Assembly: GCA_902791295.1 (NCBI GenBank)
Contig: CADAVI010000004.1
Location: 1 to 44,162 of the forward strand
Length of the DNA: 44,162 nt
DNA from: an uncultured Bacteroidales bacterium
GTDB lineage: Bacteria; Bacteroidota; Bacteroidia; Bacteroidales; Bacteroidaceae
Direction of reading: 5' to 3'
The notes beneath the pieces are model-generated. The model ran no database searches. It was given only the letters and a program-made list of their open reading frames with translations, and was not told the DNA's origin. The position numbers were made by a program, and so were the translations under genes. Below, piece by piece: positions 27,094 to 35,967 of this stretch; position 1 is the first letter of the stretch, and every line of letters starts with the position of its first letter.

Positions 27094-28376
27094 AGATATT
27101 CACCTTCGATGAGGCCTGTCGTCCCGCCATGGATTCGGTGATGAGGCGCCTTAGGCAGCAGCCGCAGTGGCAATCGGAGCTCCGCGGCGGCAAGATGCTC
27201 GGCGTGCTGCTCTACGAGGGCGGTTTCCTGGCTGCCTTTTCCGGCACTTTGGGTGGGAAGACCCGTCAGGAGGGCTTCGTGCCTCCCGTCTTCGATCTCA
27301 TGCAGCCCGGTAGTTGGTTTTTGGAAGAAGAAGCGGCGATTTCGGCTATTAATGCACGTTTGGACGCACTCGGTCATCCGGCTTCGGAAGCAACGGAAGA
27401 GGAATGTCGGCTTCGTTGCGAGCGCAAACGGCGTTCGCGCGCACTTCAGGACTGGCTTTTCCGGCAATACCGTTTCCTTAATGCCTTGGGCGAGGAGCGT
27501 GCGCTCTCGGATTTGGTGCCCCTTAATCAGTGTCAGAGCGGTATGGGCGACTGCTGTGCACCCAAACTGCTTCAAGAGGCCTACCGGCGCGGGCTCACGC
27601 CGCTTGCGGTGGCAGAGTGGGATGCTGCCACAGGAGAGTTCACTCCGCCCTGTGCCGGACGTTGTCGCCCGATCCTTCAGTTTATGCTTCGCGGACTGGA
27701 TGTGGAGCCCGACCCCCGATTGGCGGAAAGCGAGCGTCTCGTCCCCTTGTTGCGCACGGTGTGGGAAGACGAGCGCATACTGGTGGCGGATAAACCTTCC
27801 GGATTGCTTTCCGTGCCCGGCAGAGAGTTCTTCCCGTCAGTAGAGTCTGTCACCGGATACACTGCGGTGCACCGTCTCGACCGCGACACCTCGGGTTTGC
27901 TTCTTTTGGCGAAGAGTCCTGCGGAATTGAGCCGTTTGCGTCACCTGTTCGAAAGTCGTGAGGTCGGGAAACGGTATGTGGCTCTTTTGGAGCATGAGAT
28001 GCCTGTTGGCGCGGACTACGATATTGCCTTGCCCCTTTGCCCGGATGTCTTTCATCGTCCGCGCCAGATGGTGTCGGAGCAGTATGGAAAGAAAGCCAGG
28101 ACCCATTGCCGGGTCATGAGCAATATCGGCGGGCATGCGTTGGTTTATCTGACGCCTTACACGGGACGCACGCACCAGTTGCGGGTCCATTGCGCCCATC
28201 CTGCGGGGCTGAACAACCCCATACTGGGAGATCCCCTCTACGGCACTCCGTGCAATGGCGCCTCTTCTGCGCGTCTGATGCTTCATGCTTCCGAGCTTGC
28301 CATTGACGGCCATGAGTTTTTCTCGCCCTGCCCCTGGGACCGGGGAGGAGAAAAATCCTGCACCGAAAAAAAATGA
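27090..28376 (+). CDS. RluA-family RNA pseudouridine synthase with N-terminal extension
   Basis: This 428-residue enzyme converts uridine to pseudouridine in rRNA or tRNA. The catalytic RluA domain is C-terminal (about 225-415), with HRLDRDTSG holding the catalytic Asp and ending in TPYTGRTHQLRVH and ILGDPLYG. The N-terminal 200 residues, with SGMGDCCAPKLLQEAY and CAGRCRPIL, form an extension also seen in other long RluA relatives. The four cysteines there could bind a metal; that is a guess. The target site is unknown. The ATG at 27090 is coupled to the WbqC stop. Confidence 0.9.
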   Translation: MKIFTFDEACRPAMDSVMRRLRQQPQWQSELRGGKMLGVLLYEGGFLAAFSGTLGGKTRQEGFVPPVFDLMQPGSWFLEEEAAISAINARLDALGHPASEATEEECRLRCERKRRSRALQDWLFRQYRFLNALGEERALSDLVPLNQCQSGMGDCCAPKLLQEAYRRGLTPLAVAEWDAATGEFTPPCAGRCRPILQFMLRGLDVEPDPRLAESERLVPLLRTVWEDERILVADKPSGLLSVPGREFFPSVESVTGYTAVHRLDRDTSGLLLLAKSPAELSRLRHLFESREVGKRYVALLEHEMPVGADYDIALPLCPDVFHRPRQMVSEQYGKKARTHCRVMSNIGGHALVYLTPYTGRTHQLRVHCAHPAGLNNPILGDPLYGTPCNGASSARLMLHASELAIDGHEFFSPCPWDRGGEKSCTEKK

Positions 28377-28409
28377 GGGGGGAATATAGACTCATTCAAA
28401 CTTTTTTCG

Positions 28410-28417
28410 TATCTTTG
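28410..28417 (+). promoter_or_regulatory. -7 box TATCTTTG upstream of the small membrane peptide and ruvB
   Basis: The box ends 20 nt before the ATG of the 48-residue peptide. It indicates that the peptide and ruvB are transcribed together. Confidence 0.6.
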
Positions 28418-28437
28418 CGCTGGAAAAGTTGAGATTT

Positions 28438-28584
28438 ATGAGTGTTTGGTGCATAATTCTTTTGGTATGGCTCGCTTTTTGCGCTGCAGTCTATATTTTC
28501 GCCGCGCTGGATTATTCGTATTATGCCAACAATGTGGCTGATAAATTCCATCGTGTCATGGACGCCATCACCGAGGACGAATAA
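28438..28584 (+). CDS. Small single-pass membrane protein (48 residues)
   Basis: This short frame runs from ATG to TAA between the promoter box and ruvB. Residues 2-23 (SVWCIILLVWLAFCAAVYIF) are a hydrophobic helix, followed by a Tyr-rich turn and a charged tail ending in DAITEDE. No family is recognised. It stops 27 nt before ruvB, so the two should share an mRNA. The well-placed start and promoter favour a real gene; a leader peptide for ruvB is the alternative. Confidence 0.65.
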   Translation: MSVWCIILLVWLAFCAAVYIFAALDYSYYANNVADKFHRVMDAITEDE

Positions 28585-28611
28585 CGGAGGAGTCCCTATC
28601 CGGAGTTAGTT

Positions 28612-29643
28612 ATGGAATTTGATATCCATCAGAGTGGCCAGCAGAAGGAGAAGGACTTCGAGAATGCCCTTCGTCCTCTTTCGTTCGACGACTTCAGCGG
28701 TCAGGCGAAAGTGGTGGAGAATCTGCGCATTTTCGTAGAGGCAGCGAAGTTCCGCGGCGAGCCGCTCGACCACACGCTGCTTCACGGCCCTCCGGGACTG
28801 GGCAAGACCACGCTTTCCAACATCATTGCCAACGAGCTGGGCGTCGGCTTCAAACTGACTTCCGGCCCCGTGCTCGACAAACCCGGCGACCTGGCCGGCA
28901 TACTCACATCACTTGAGGAGAACGATGTGCTTTTCATTGACGAGATACATCGCCTCTCACCTGTGGTGGAGGAGTATCTTTATTCGGCGATGGAGGACTA
29001 CCGGATAGACATCATGCTTGACAAAGGTCCTTCGGCGCGCAGCATTCAGATAGACCTGGCGCCTTTCACGCTGGTAGGCGCCACTACGCGCAGCGGCCTT
29101 CTGACGGCACCTTTGAGAGCGCGCTTCGGCATCAACCTGCATTTGGAGTACTACGACAGCGAGACGCTGCAGCGCATCATCATCCGTTCGGCCACCATCT
29201 TGGGCCTCTCCATCGATGAAGAGGCTGCCGGAGAGATTGCCAGCCGCAGTCGCGGCACGCCGCGTATCGCCAACGCTCTGTTGCGCCGCGTGCGCGACTT
29301 TGCTCAGGTGAAGGGCGACGGCACCATCGATATCCGCATAGCCCGTGTGGCCTTGGAGGCGCTCAACATCGACCGCTACGGCTTGGACGAGATTGACAAC
29401 AAGATACTGACGGCCATCATCGACAAGTTTAAGGGCGGACCCGTGGGCATCGGCACCATTGCTACAGCAGTGGGGGAGGATCCCGGCACTGTGGAGGAGG
29501 TCTATGAGCCCTTCCTTATAAAAGAAGGATTTATCAAGCGCACGCCGCGCGGGCGTGAGGTGACGGAACTGGCCTACTCCCATCTGGGACGCACGATGGG
29601 CAGCAAGTATGGCAATCCGCTTCAGGGTGACTTATTTTCCTGA
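28612..29643 (+). CDS. ruvB: Holliday junction branch-migration ATPase RuvB
   Basis: This 343-residue AAA+ motor drives branch migration with RuvA. Walker A is GPPGLGKTT, Walker B is FIDEIHRL, sensor 1 is GATTRSGLL, and the arginine-finger and winged-helix region ends with [18 protein letters not shown]. The length is normal. No ruvA or ruvC lies in the window. The last 12 nt overlap the converging sstT. Confidence 0.97.
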   Translation: MEFDIHQSGQQKEKDFENALRPLSFDDFSGQAKVVENLRIFVEAAKFRGEPLDHTLLHGPPGLGKTTLSNIIANELGVGFKLTSGPVLDKPGDLAGILTSLEENDVLFIDEIHRLSPVVEEYLYSAMEDYRIDIMLDKGPSARSIQIDLAPFTLVGATTRSGLLTAPLRARFGINLHLEYYDSETLQRIIIRSATILGLSIDEEAAGEIASRSRGTPRIANALLRRVRDFAQVKGDGTIDIRIARVALEALNIDRYGLDEIDNKILTAIIDKFKGGPVGIGTIATAVGEDPGTVEEVYEPFLIKEGFIKRTPRGREVTELAYSHLGRTMGSKYGNPLQGDLFS

Positions 29644-30864
29644 AGCCTTTTCCTGTTTCTTTCGGTCGTAATACTCTGCTGTGGCGGTGAAGAACACGTC
29701 ACCGCTGGAGTTGAGCGCTGTCTCCACGCTGTCCTGTACAACGCTGATGATGAAGCCGACGGCGACGGCCTGCATGGCCACGTCGTTGCCGATGCCCAGG
29801 AACGAACAGGCCATCGGAATCAGCAGCAGCGATCCGCCGGCCACGCCCGAAGCGCCGCAGGCACCCAGTGTGGCGACGACGCCCAGGAAGAGAGCTGTCG
29901 TGAAGGTGACTTCAATCCCCATGGTGTGGGCTACTGCCAGTGTCATCACCGTGATGGTCACGGCGGCGCCGTCCATGTTGACGGTGGCGCCCAGGGGGAT
30001 GCTCACGGAGTAGAACTCTTCGTCAAGCCCCAACTTGCGGCAGAGGTTCAGGTTGATGGGGATGTTGGCTGCCGACGAGCGGGTAAAGAAGGCGTTCAGC
30101 CCGCTCTCCCTCAGACACCTGAAGAGCAGAGGATAGGGGTTGCTCTTTGTCATCAGGAACGCCAGAAGGGGATTGAATACAAATGTGTTCACCAGCATGC
30201 AGCCCACCAGCAGCAAGACCAGCTTCCCGTAGACGGTGAACACCTCCAAGCCGCCTTCCGACACCGTGGCGAACACCAGACCCATGATGCCGAGAGGCGC
30301 GGTTTGAATCACCCATTTCACGATGCTGGAGACACTCTCAGCCAAGTCGCTCACGACGTTGACGGTGGCCGCACTGGCATGTCTTTTCAGTGCCAGTCCC
30401 ATCAGGATGGACCAGCAGAGGATGCCTATGTAGTTGGCTGAGGTGACAGACATCAGGGGGTTGGACACCATGTTGGTCAGCAGGTTGCTGAACACGTCGG
30501 TCAGTGCACTCGGTGCGGCGGCGCCGGCCATGTCGGTGAACTGCAGGTTGACGGGGAAGATGAAGCTGCCGGCCACAGCGCACAGCGTGGCCACGAAGGT
30601 ACTGATCATATAGCAGGCTATCACCGTGCGGAAACGTGTGCCCAATCCGCTCCCGGCTTTGGCGATACTCGCCGGCACCAAGACGGCCACCAGCACCGGT
30701 GCGATCGCTTTCAGTGCGCTCACGAATAGTTGTCCGAGGATGGATATTCCGCTCCATTGCGGCACGACGATGCCGAGTATGGCGCCTATGACCAGGCCGA
30801 CGAAGATTCGAAACACGAGTGTGGTGCTGTTCCACATCCGAAACGCTTGCACAAAATATTTCAT
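29632..30864 (-). CDS. sstT: Sodium:serine/threonine symporter SstT (DAACS family)
   Basis: This 410-residue inner-membrane carrier takes up serine and threonine with sodium. It matches SstT over its length, with [72 protein letters not shown] and [16 protein letters not shown]. About eight helices and two re-entrant loops are expected. The ATG at 30864 gives [11 protein letters not shown]; longer in-frame starts would lie beyond the promoter. It is a single gene on its own promoter, divergent from the PspC protein. Confidence 0.95.
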   Translation of the reverse strand: MKYFVQAFRMWNSTTLVFRIFVGLVIGAILGIVVPQWSGISILGQLFVSALKAIAPVLVAVLVPASIAKAGSGLGTRFRTVIACYMISTFVATLCAVAGSFIFPVNLQFTDMAGAAAPSALTDVFSNLLTNMVSNPLMSVTSANYIGILCWSILMGLALKRHASAATVNVVSDLAESVSSIVKWVIQTAPLGIMGLVFATVSEGGLEVFTVYGKLVLLLVGCMLVNTFVFNPLLAFLMTKSNPYPLLFRCLRESGLNAFFTRSSAANIPINLNLCRKLGLDEEFYSVSIPLGATVNMDGAAVTITVMTLAVAHTMGIEVTFTTALFLGVVATLGACGASGVAGGSLLLIPMACSFLGIGNDVAMQAVAVGFIISVVQDSVETALNSSGDVFFTATAEYYDRKKQEKASGK

Positions 30865-30889
30865 ATCTGTTTTTCTTTCCGACAAAGGA

Positions 30890-30922
30890 CAAAGATATGA
30901 AAATAAAACGAAATTCTGCAAA
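30890..30922 (-). promoter_or_regulatory. Consensus promoter of sstT
   Basis: TTTG, 21 nt, then TATCTTTG (30897..30890) on the minus strand, followed by a 25-nt leader to the ATG. Both boxes match the Bacteroidota consensus. Confidence 0.7.
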
Positions 30923-30950
30923 TCCATGCGCTTTTCTCGCAAATAATTCG

Positions 30951-30958
30951 TACATTTG
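30951..30958 (+). promoter_or_regulatory. -7 box TACATTTG for the PspC-domain gene
   Basis: The box lies 27 nt before the ATG at 30986 and overlaps an in-frame TTG (30956), which is therefore not the start. Confidence 0.55.
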
Positions 30959-30985
30959 TCACGAAAACTGAGAAAAATCGAATGT

Positions 30986-32137
30986 ATGACAAATCGTTTT
31001 GAAGGAAAGCACCTCATGCGCGATACGTCCAACCGCATTCTGGGTGGTGTGTGCTCCGGGCTGGCCAATTATGCGGGCGGTGATCCCGCGTTGTGGCGCA
31101 TCGGCGCCGTGCTGTTGGCGCTCTTTGCCAATGTGCCGGTGCTGCTTGTCTATGTGGTGATGTGGATTGTGGTGCCTGTGGACAGGAGTGTGACGCCTCA
31201 GAGCGGCAACGGTTGCCTGAAGGCGCTCTTCTTCGCCCTGCTGATTGTGCCGCTGATGTTTCTGCTTGTGCCTTTGCTGTTGTTGGCGGCGATGATGTTG
31301 GGTCTCGTCGGATTCGGACTGCACAGTCTGATGGACACCACGCTGGAGACGATGACCCGCATGCTTGAGCCAACCGGATTCACGTTGTGGATTTACTTCA
31401 TCGGTGCGGCAGTGATGCTGGTGCTTCTGGTCGTGGTCGTGAGCCGCTGGACGCGTGGCGAGCGTCAGGGTCTGAAGTGGTGGATTGCGGTCCTGGTGCT
31501 GATTCCCCTGATTGCTTTGGCCGCCACCTGGTGTCTGGCCATGGGCAAGAGTGTGAAGCAGTGGATATCTTCGTTACCCCAACAATCGGTGGAATGGAGC
31601 GAAGAAGCAGAAGCCGATCGGCAGGCGTCGGCCGACGAATACCTCAAGAGCTGGGGTTGGCGGCTCATCGTCAACAACGGTGAGGGCAGCGTGGCTTCCG
31701 GCGAATACTACGACGGCACGCAGGACTATGCTTATTTGGAAGGCCGTGCCAGGGAGGGCAAGAAGCTTCTCTACACAGCCGAGCTCTGCGACAGCACTTT
31801 GGAGGGTGGCACCTATACGCTGACGGCGGCAGCGAGGGCCGATGCTCCGGGGGCTTACCTCTATGTGCGCATCGGGTCTTCTGCCCGCTATCCCGATGAG
31901 AAGCCGATGTTTGAAAAGACGGTTCCCGTGAGGGCGCTCGGACGTGAGGGCGGCAAGATGCCCGATTGGGAGGGCGATGCCAAAGGCTGGTCGCTTCGGA
32001 CGGTGCACAACATCCCCCTGAAGGCCGGGCAGACCATCTACTACGGCATCACCACAGACCCGCGCCTGACCCGTCACGGCTCAAGCAGCCTGACGTGGTT
32101 CTCCGCCTGCGATTTCGAACTCGTCAGGGAGCCGTGA
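30986..32137 (+). CDS. PspC-domain membrane protein with C-terminal beta-rich domain
   Basis: This 383-residue protein starts with a PspC domain (about 10-65, NRILGGVCSGLANYAGGDPALWRI, then a membrane helix). Three more hydrophobic segments lie at about 75-110, 130-155 and 160-185. The C-terminal 180 residues are hydrophilic and beta-rich (YAYLEGRAREGKKLLYTAEL, TYTLTAAARADAPGAYLYVRI), resembling a jelly-roll. PspC proteins are linked to envelope stress; here no PspA/B partner is present. The role of the extra domain is unknown. Its end overlaps the converging metallophosphoesterase by 14 nt. Confidence 0.82.
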   Translation: MTNRFEGKHLMRDTSNRILGGVCSGLANYAGGDPALWRIGAVLLALFANVPVLLVYVVMWIVVPVDRSVTPQSGNGCLKALFFALLIVPLMFLLVPLLLLAAMMLGLVGFGLHSLMDTTLETMTRMLEPTGFTLWIYFIGAAVMLVLLVVVVSRWTRGERQGLKWWIAVLVLIPLIALAATWCLAMGKSVKQWISSLPQQSVEWSEEAEADRQASADEYLKSWGWRLIVNNGEGSVASGEYYDGTQDYAYLEGRAREGKKLLYTAELCDSTLEGGTYTLTAAARADAPGAYLYVRIGSSARYPDEKPMFEKTVPVRALGREGGKMPDWEGDAKGWSLRTVHNIPLKAGQTIYYGITTDPRLTRHGSSSLTWFSACDFELVREP

Positions 32138-33119
32138 GTGTGATGACGGTAATCTCCGAGGGGCAGTCGATGCGGAACGGCGCCGTGCAGCCGATGCCGG
32201 CGTTGACATAGAGCGTGCGCTCACCTTCGTCGTAGCGTCCGTCGCATTCGCTGAAAAACAGATTGGCCAGCGACCATCCGAAGATGCGAAACTGGGCTGC
32301 ATGCGTGTGGCCCGAGAGCGTCAGTTGCGCCTCACTGCAGGGCAAAACTTCTGCGCGCCAGTGGCTCGGGTCGTGGGTCATCATCACGGTGAACACACCC
32401 TTCAGCCCTTCGGTTGCGCGCTTGAGATCACCCTTCTGTATGGTGGCGAATCCCTCTCCTCCATTGGTGTTGTCCACACCGGCTATGGCGATGCTGTCGC
32501 CGCCCCTGCGGAGCATGATGTGGCTGTTGCGCACAACCCGCCAGCCCAGACTGTCTTCCTCCAGACGTGTCAGGCGGTCGGCTGCAGCAGAGCGTTCCCC
32601 GTCGTCGCGGTATTCGGGGCTGTAGATGAAGAAGTCGTGGTTGCCCATGATGCTCACCACGCCTTCTTTGGCCTTCAGGCGGCGCAGGGTGGGGATGAAG
32701 GGCTCTATTTCGCGGAAAGGCCCCGTGGTGAGGTCGCCCGTGAAGCAGATGATGTCTGCCTCCTGGGCATTGACGGCGTCGATGATGCGGTCTAGTGCTT
32801 CGGGGCGGTCGAGGTAGGAGTCCACGTGGAGGTCGGAGATGTGGACGATGCGCAGCCCGGAAAAGGTGCGGGGCAGCGCCCTGTGGCTGAATGTGATGCG
32901 GTTCACCTCATAGCGGTAGCGCCCGAAATAGTGGCCGTAGGCAAAGAGTGCCCAGAAGAAGAGCACCAGCGCCAGCGCCGTCCATCCGAAAGGTGCATAG
33001 TGAAGCCGCCATCCGGCCAGCTTGGCAATAATCCACGTAACAATCCAGATGCAATGCACGGCCACCGTGAGTATGATTCCGGAGGTTACGGCATGAAAAA
33101 TGACAGAGCGCCACCACAT
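32124..33119 (-). CDS. Membrane-anchored metallophosphoesterase
   Basis: This 331-residue protein has two N-terminal membrane helices (about 8-32 and 42-62) and a calcineurin-like phosphoesterase domain (about 88-320). Metal-binding motifs are ISDLHVDS, FTGDLTTG, MGNHDFF, TMMTHDPSHW and SGHTHAAQF. This arrangement resembles YkoQ/YaeI-type enzymes, some of which act on lipids or UDP-sugar intermediates. The substrate is not known here. It has its own promoter and is divergent from the GH43 gene. Confidence 0.9.
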   Translation of the reverse strand: MWWRSVIFHAVTSGIILTVAVHCIWIVTWIIAKLAGWRLHYAPFGWTALALVLFFWALFAYGHYFGRYRYEVNRITFSHRALPRTFSGLRIVHISDLHVDSYLDRPEALDRIIDAVNAQEADIICFTGDLTTGPFREIEPFIPTLRRLKAKEGVVSIMGNHDFFIYSPEYRDDGERSAAADRLTRLEEDSLGWRVVRNSHIMLRRGGDSIAIAGVDNTNGGEGFATIQKGDLKRATEGLKGVFTVMMTHDPSHWRAEVLPCSEAQLTLSGHTHAAQFRIFGWSLANLFFSECDGRYDEGERTLYVNAGIGCTAPFRIDCPSEITVITLTAP

Positions 33120-33148
33120 ATTGAGTCTCGGTTTTTCGATTTTGCCTG

Positions 33149-33156
33149 CAAAGGTA
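33149..33156 (-). promoter_or_regulatory. -7 box TACCTTTG for the metallophosphoesterase
   Basis: The box is a minus-strand TAnnTTTG match 29 nt before the ATG. Confidence 0.55.
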
Positions 33157-33200
33157 ACGGAAAAACGGCGAAAAGGGAAGCGATAGTTTCGATTTTGTCA

Positions 33201-33214
33201 TTAACAAGTGTTAA
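33201..33214. promoter_or_regulatory. Palindrome TTAACA-AG-TGTTAA, possible operator of the GH43 gene
   Basis: Perfect 6-bp arms with a 2-bp spacer lie about 27 bp before a near-consensus -7 box, TATCTTCG (33244..33251). The position fits a regulator site at or just upstream of the -33 region. No regulator gene is adjacent. Confidence 0.35.
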
Positions 33215-33290
33215 ATGGGACGTTATGTTGGCGAAAAGTGCGTATCTTCGTGGAGTAAAACGACACAAACAACATCAAAACATCACGACT

Positions 33291-34271
33291 ATGCAAAAGA
33301 CTCTGACAGCCCTTTTGGTGACTCTGGCTCTGTGGCTTCCGGTGCATGCGGAGGGGGAGTGGGTGGACATCGTCAACGGTACACTGTGGCAGGACACCGA
33401 CGGCAACACCGTACAGGCCCATGCCCCCGGCTTCCTCTGCCGCGACGGTGTGTGGTATATGTGCGGCGAGGATCGCAGCCGGGCCTTTCGCCCCGATGTG
33501 AATCTCTACTCTTCGCGCGACCTGGTGCATTGGACTTTCCTCGGTAAAATCATCGAAAACGGCGTCACCGACCCCGAACTGGGCCGCCGCCGCATGATAG
33601 AGCGCGCCAAGCTGCTTTACTCGGAGAAGACGGGGAAATATGTCGTCTGGTGTCATTGGGAGTCGCACAACTATGGCGCCTCCGAGGCCGCCTGCTTTGT
33701 GGCCGACAGCGTTCAGGGCCCCTACCGTAAGGTTTGGAGCGGACGTCCTCTGGGCATCAAGAGCCGCGACTGCAATGTCTTCACCGACGACGACGGCACG
33801 GCGTGGTTCATCTCCACCACAGAGGAGAATCAGCATTTGGGTCTCTTTCGCCTTTCCGATGATATGCTTTCCGTCACAGACCACACGCAGCTCTTTCCCG
33901 GCAAGAGCCGCGAAGCGCCTGCCGTTGTGCGTGTGGACGGGCGCTATTTCATGCTCTCTTCGGCCTGCACCGGCTGGCGCCCCAATCAGTGCAAGATTTC
34001 CCATTCCGACAGCCTCACCTCAGGTTGGACGCCGTTGGAGAACATTGGTGATGCCGTTGCCTACAGGACGCAGGCTGCCGCCGTGCTCACGATAAAAGGC
34101 ACGAAGCAGACCACTTATCTCTATGTGGGTGACCGCTGGATGGACCCCGACTTGCCCAATTCCAAGATTATCATCTTCCCCATCACCTTCGACGGCACGG
34201 AGTGTCGCTTCCACTACTGTGAGCGTTTCCGCCTCAACCCGGTGACGGGCGAATATCAGATACCGGACTGA
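33291..34271 (+). CDS. Secreted GH43-family glycoside hydrolase
   Basis: This 326-residue protein has a signal peptide (1-18, ending LPVHAEG) and a single five-bladed-propeller domain of GH43 type. Recognised blocks are VQAHAPGFLCRDGVWYMCGED, SRDCNVFTDDDGTAWF, EAPAVVRVDGRYFMLSSACTGW and YLYVGDRWMDPDL. The pattern resembles the GH43 branch with galactan- and xylan-active members. Substrate cannot be told. It is followed 22 nt later by the Y-family polymerase, an unrelated function, so co-transcription may be incidental. Confidence 0.85.
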   Translation: MQKTLTALLVTLALWLPVHAEGEWVDIVNGTLWQDTDGNTVQAHAPGFLCRDGVWYMCGEDRSRAFRPDVNLYSSRDLVHWTFLGKIIENGVTDPELGRRRMIERAKLLYSEKTGKYVVWCHWESHNYGASEAACFVADSVQGPYRKVWSGRPLGIKSRDCNVFTDDDGTAWFISTTEENQHLGLFRLSDDMLSVTDHTQLFPGKSREAPAVVRVDGRYFMLSSACTGWRPNQCKISHSDSLTSGWTPLENIGDAVAYRTQAAAVLTIKGTKQTTYLYVGDRWMDPDLPNSKIIIFPITFDGTECRFHYCERFRLNPVTGEYQIPD

Positions 34272-34293
34272 TGCAGTTGCTGCGCCTGTAGCT

Positions 34294-35805
34294 ATGGAGG
34301 AGAAGGAGAGAGTCTATATCGCCATTGACCTGAAGTCGTTCTACGCCTCGGTGGAGTGCGTGGACCGCGGGCTCAACCCTCTCACCACTAACCTCGTTGT
34401 GGCTGATTTGAGCCGCACGGAGAAGACCATCTGTCTGGCCGTCACGCCTTCGCTGAAGCAGTACGGCATCGGCGGGCGGGCACGCCTCTTCGAGGTGGTG
34501 GAGCGCGTCAGGGAGGTCAACGAGGAGCGCCGCCTCCGTTTGCCCTCGGGCTGCTTCACGGGTTCTTCGTCCGACGACACCCGGCTGCAGGCCCGTCCCG
34601 ATCTCAAGCTCAACTACCTCGTGGCACCGCCGCGCATGGCGCGCTATGTGGAGGTGAGCCGGCAGATCTACAACATCTATCTGCGTCACGTGGCGCCCGA
34701 GGACATTCATCCCTATTCCGTTGACGAGGTTTTCATGGACGTCACCGGCTATCTGCGCTACAACCGCCTCACGCCCCATGAAATGGCGATGAAGATGATT
34801 CGCGAAGTGCTTCGCGAGACCGGCATCACCGCCACTGCCGGCATCGGCACCAACCTCTATCTCGCCAAGGTGGCGATGGACATCATGGCCAAGAAGACGC
34901 AGCCCGACGCCGACGGCGTGCGCATTGCCGAGCTCGATGAGATGAGCTACCGGCATCTCCTGTGGGACCATCGTCCTCTGACCGCTTTCTGGCGTGTGGG
35001 GCGCGGCATTGCGCAGAAGCTGCAGGCCTATGGCATGGACACGATGGGCAAGGTGGCACGCTGCTCGGTCAACAACGAGGACCTGCTCTACCGTCTCTTC
35101 GGCGTGAATGCCGAACTGCTCATCGACCACGCCTGGGGTTGGGAGCCTTGCACCATTGCCCAGGTGAAGGCTTATCGCCCCGAGACGAATTCATTCAGCA
35201 GCGGTCAGGTGCTCTCCTGTGCCTACGATGCCCGCAGAGCCCGCGTCGTCGTGCAGGAGATGGCCGACGGCCTGGCGCTAAGCCTTTTGGGGCGTCGCAT
35301 GGTGACGAGTCAGGTGGTCTTGACGCTCGGCTACGACCGCGAGAATCTGGAGCGCCCCGACATCCGCGGGAAATATACCGGCGAGGTGACCAACGACTGG
35401 TACGGACGCCCCGTGCCGAAGCATGCTCACGGCACCGCGTCGCTGGAGCATCCCACCTCTTTTTCGGGCGACATCATCCGCGCCGTCATGGCGCTCTACG
35501 ACCGCATTGTGAATCCCGACCTGCTCATCCGTCGTCTCAACCTCACGGTGGCCCATGTGGTGCCGGAAGACCTTGCGGTGCAGCAGAGGGAGCCGCAGCA
35601 GCTCGACCTCTTCACCGACTACGAGGCGGAACAGCGGCAACGGGAGCAGGACGAGGCGCGCCGCCACAAGGAGCGCAGGGTGGAGGAGGCGCGCCTGGCC
35701 ATCAAGAAGCGTTTCGGCGCCAATGCCATCCTGAAGGGCTTGAATTTTGAGGAGGGCGCCACGGCGCGGGAACGCAACGGACAGATAGGAGGACACAAGG
35801 CATGA
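34294..35805 (+). CDS. Y-family DNA polymerase (DinB/UvrX-like)
   Basis: This 503-residue translesion polymerase has the Y-family motifs IAIDLKSFYASVEC (catalytic Asp) and SVDEVFMDVTGY (catalytic Asp-Glu). TATAGIGTNLYLAK is the helix that follows. Little-finger and C-terminal regions come next, then QLDLF (436-440), a beta-clamp-binding motif, and a charged coiled-coil tail. It is longer than DinB (about 350) and resembles the UvrX/YqjW type, which is paired with YolD-like proteins in Firmicutes. Here too the TGA overlaps a YolD-like start (ATGA). No umuD is present. Confidence 0.92.
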   Translation: MEEKERVYIAIDLKSFYASVECVDRGLNPLTTNLVVADLSRTEKTICLAVTPSLKQYGIGGRARLFEVVERVREVNEERRLRLPSGCFTGSSSDDTRLQARPDLKLNYLVAPPRMARYVEVSRQIYNIYLRHVAPEDIHPYSVDEVFMDVTGYLRYNRLTPHEMAMKMIREVLRETGITATAGIGTNLYLAKVAMDIMAKKTQPDADGVRIAELDEMSYRHLLWDHRPLTAFWRVGRGIAQKLQAYGMDTMGKVARCSVNNEDLLYRLFGVNAELLIDHAWGWEPCTIAQVKAYRPETNSFSSGQVLSCAYDARRARVVVQEMADGLALSLLGRRMVTSQVVLTLGYDRENLERPDIRGKYTGEVTNDWYGRPVPKHAHGTASLEHPTSFSGDIIRAVMALYDRIVNPDLLIRRLNLTVAHVVPEDLAVQQREPQQLDLFTDYEAEQRQREQDEARRHKERRVEEARLAIKKRFGANAILKGLNFEEGATARERNGQIGGHKA

Positions 35806-35945
35806 GCGACACTTACGAAGACATCATCCGTTTGCCCCACCATGTGTCCGCGAAGCATCCCCGGATGCCGATGGAGGCGCGTGCGGCGCAGTTTGCTCCC
35901 TTTGCGGCGTTGAAGACCAACGACGGGCGCGAGGAGGAATCTTAA
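35802..35945 (+). CDS. Short YolD-like partner of the Y-family polymerase
   Basis: This 47-residue frame starts ATGA-coupled to the polymerase stop. The central part, IIRLPHHVSAKHP and MEARAAQFAPFAAL, is the conserved core of the small YolD-like proteins encoded next to UvrX-type polymerases in Firmicutes. After FAAL the known relatives continue (TGYDxxIxET), but here the frame ends quickly with KTNDGREEES. It may be shortened or a natural short form. The role beside the polymerase is not established. Confidence 0.8.
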   Translation: MSDTYEDIIRLPHHVSAKHPRMPMEARAAQFAPFAALKTNDGREEES

Positions 35946-35967
35946 CCTTAGATTGTCAAGCGGCTTT

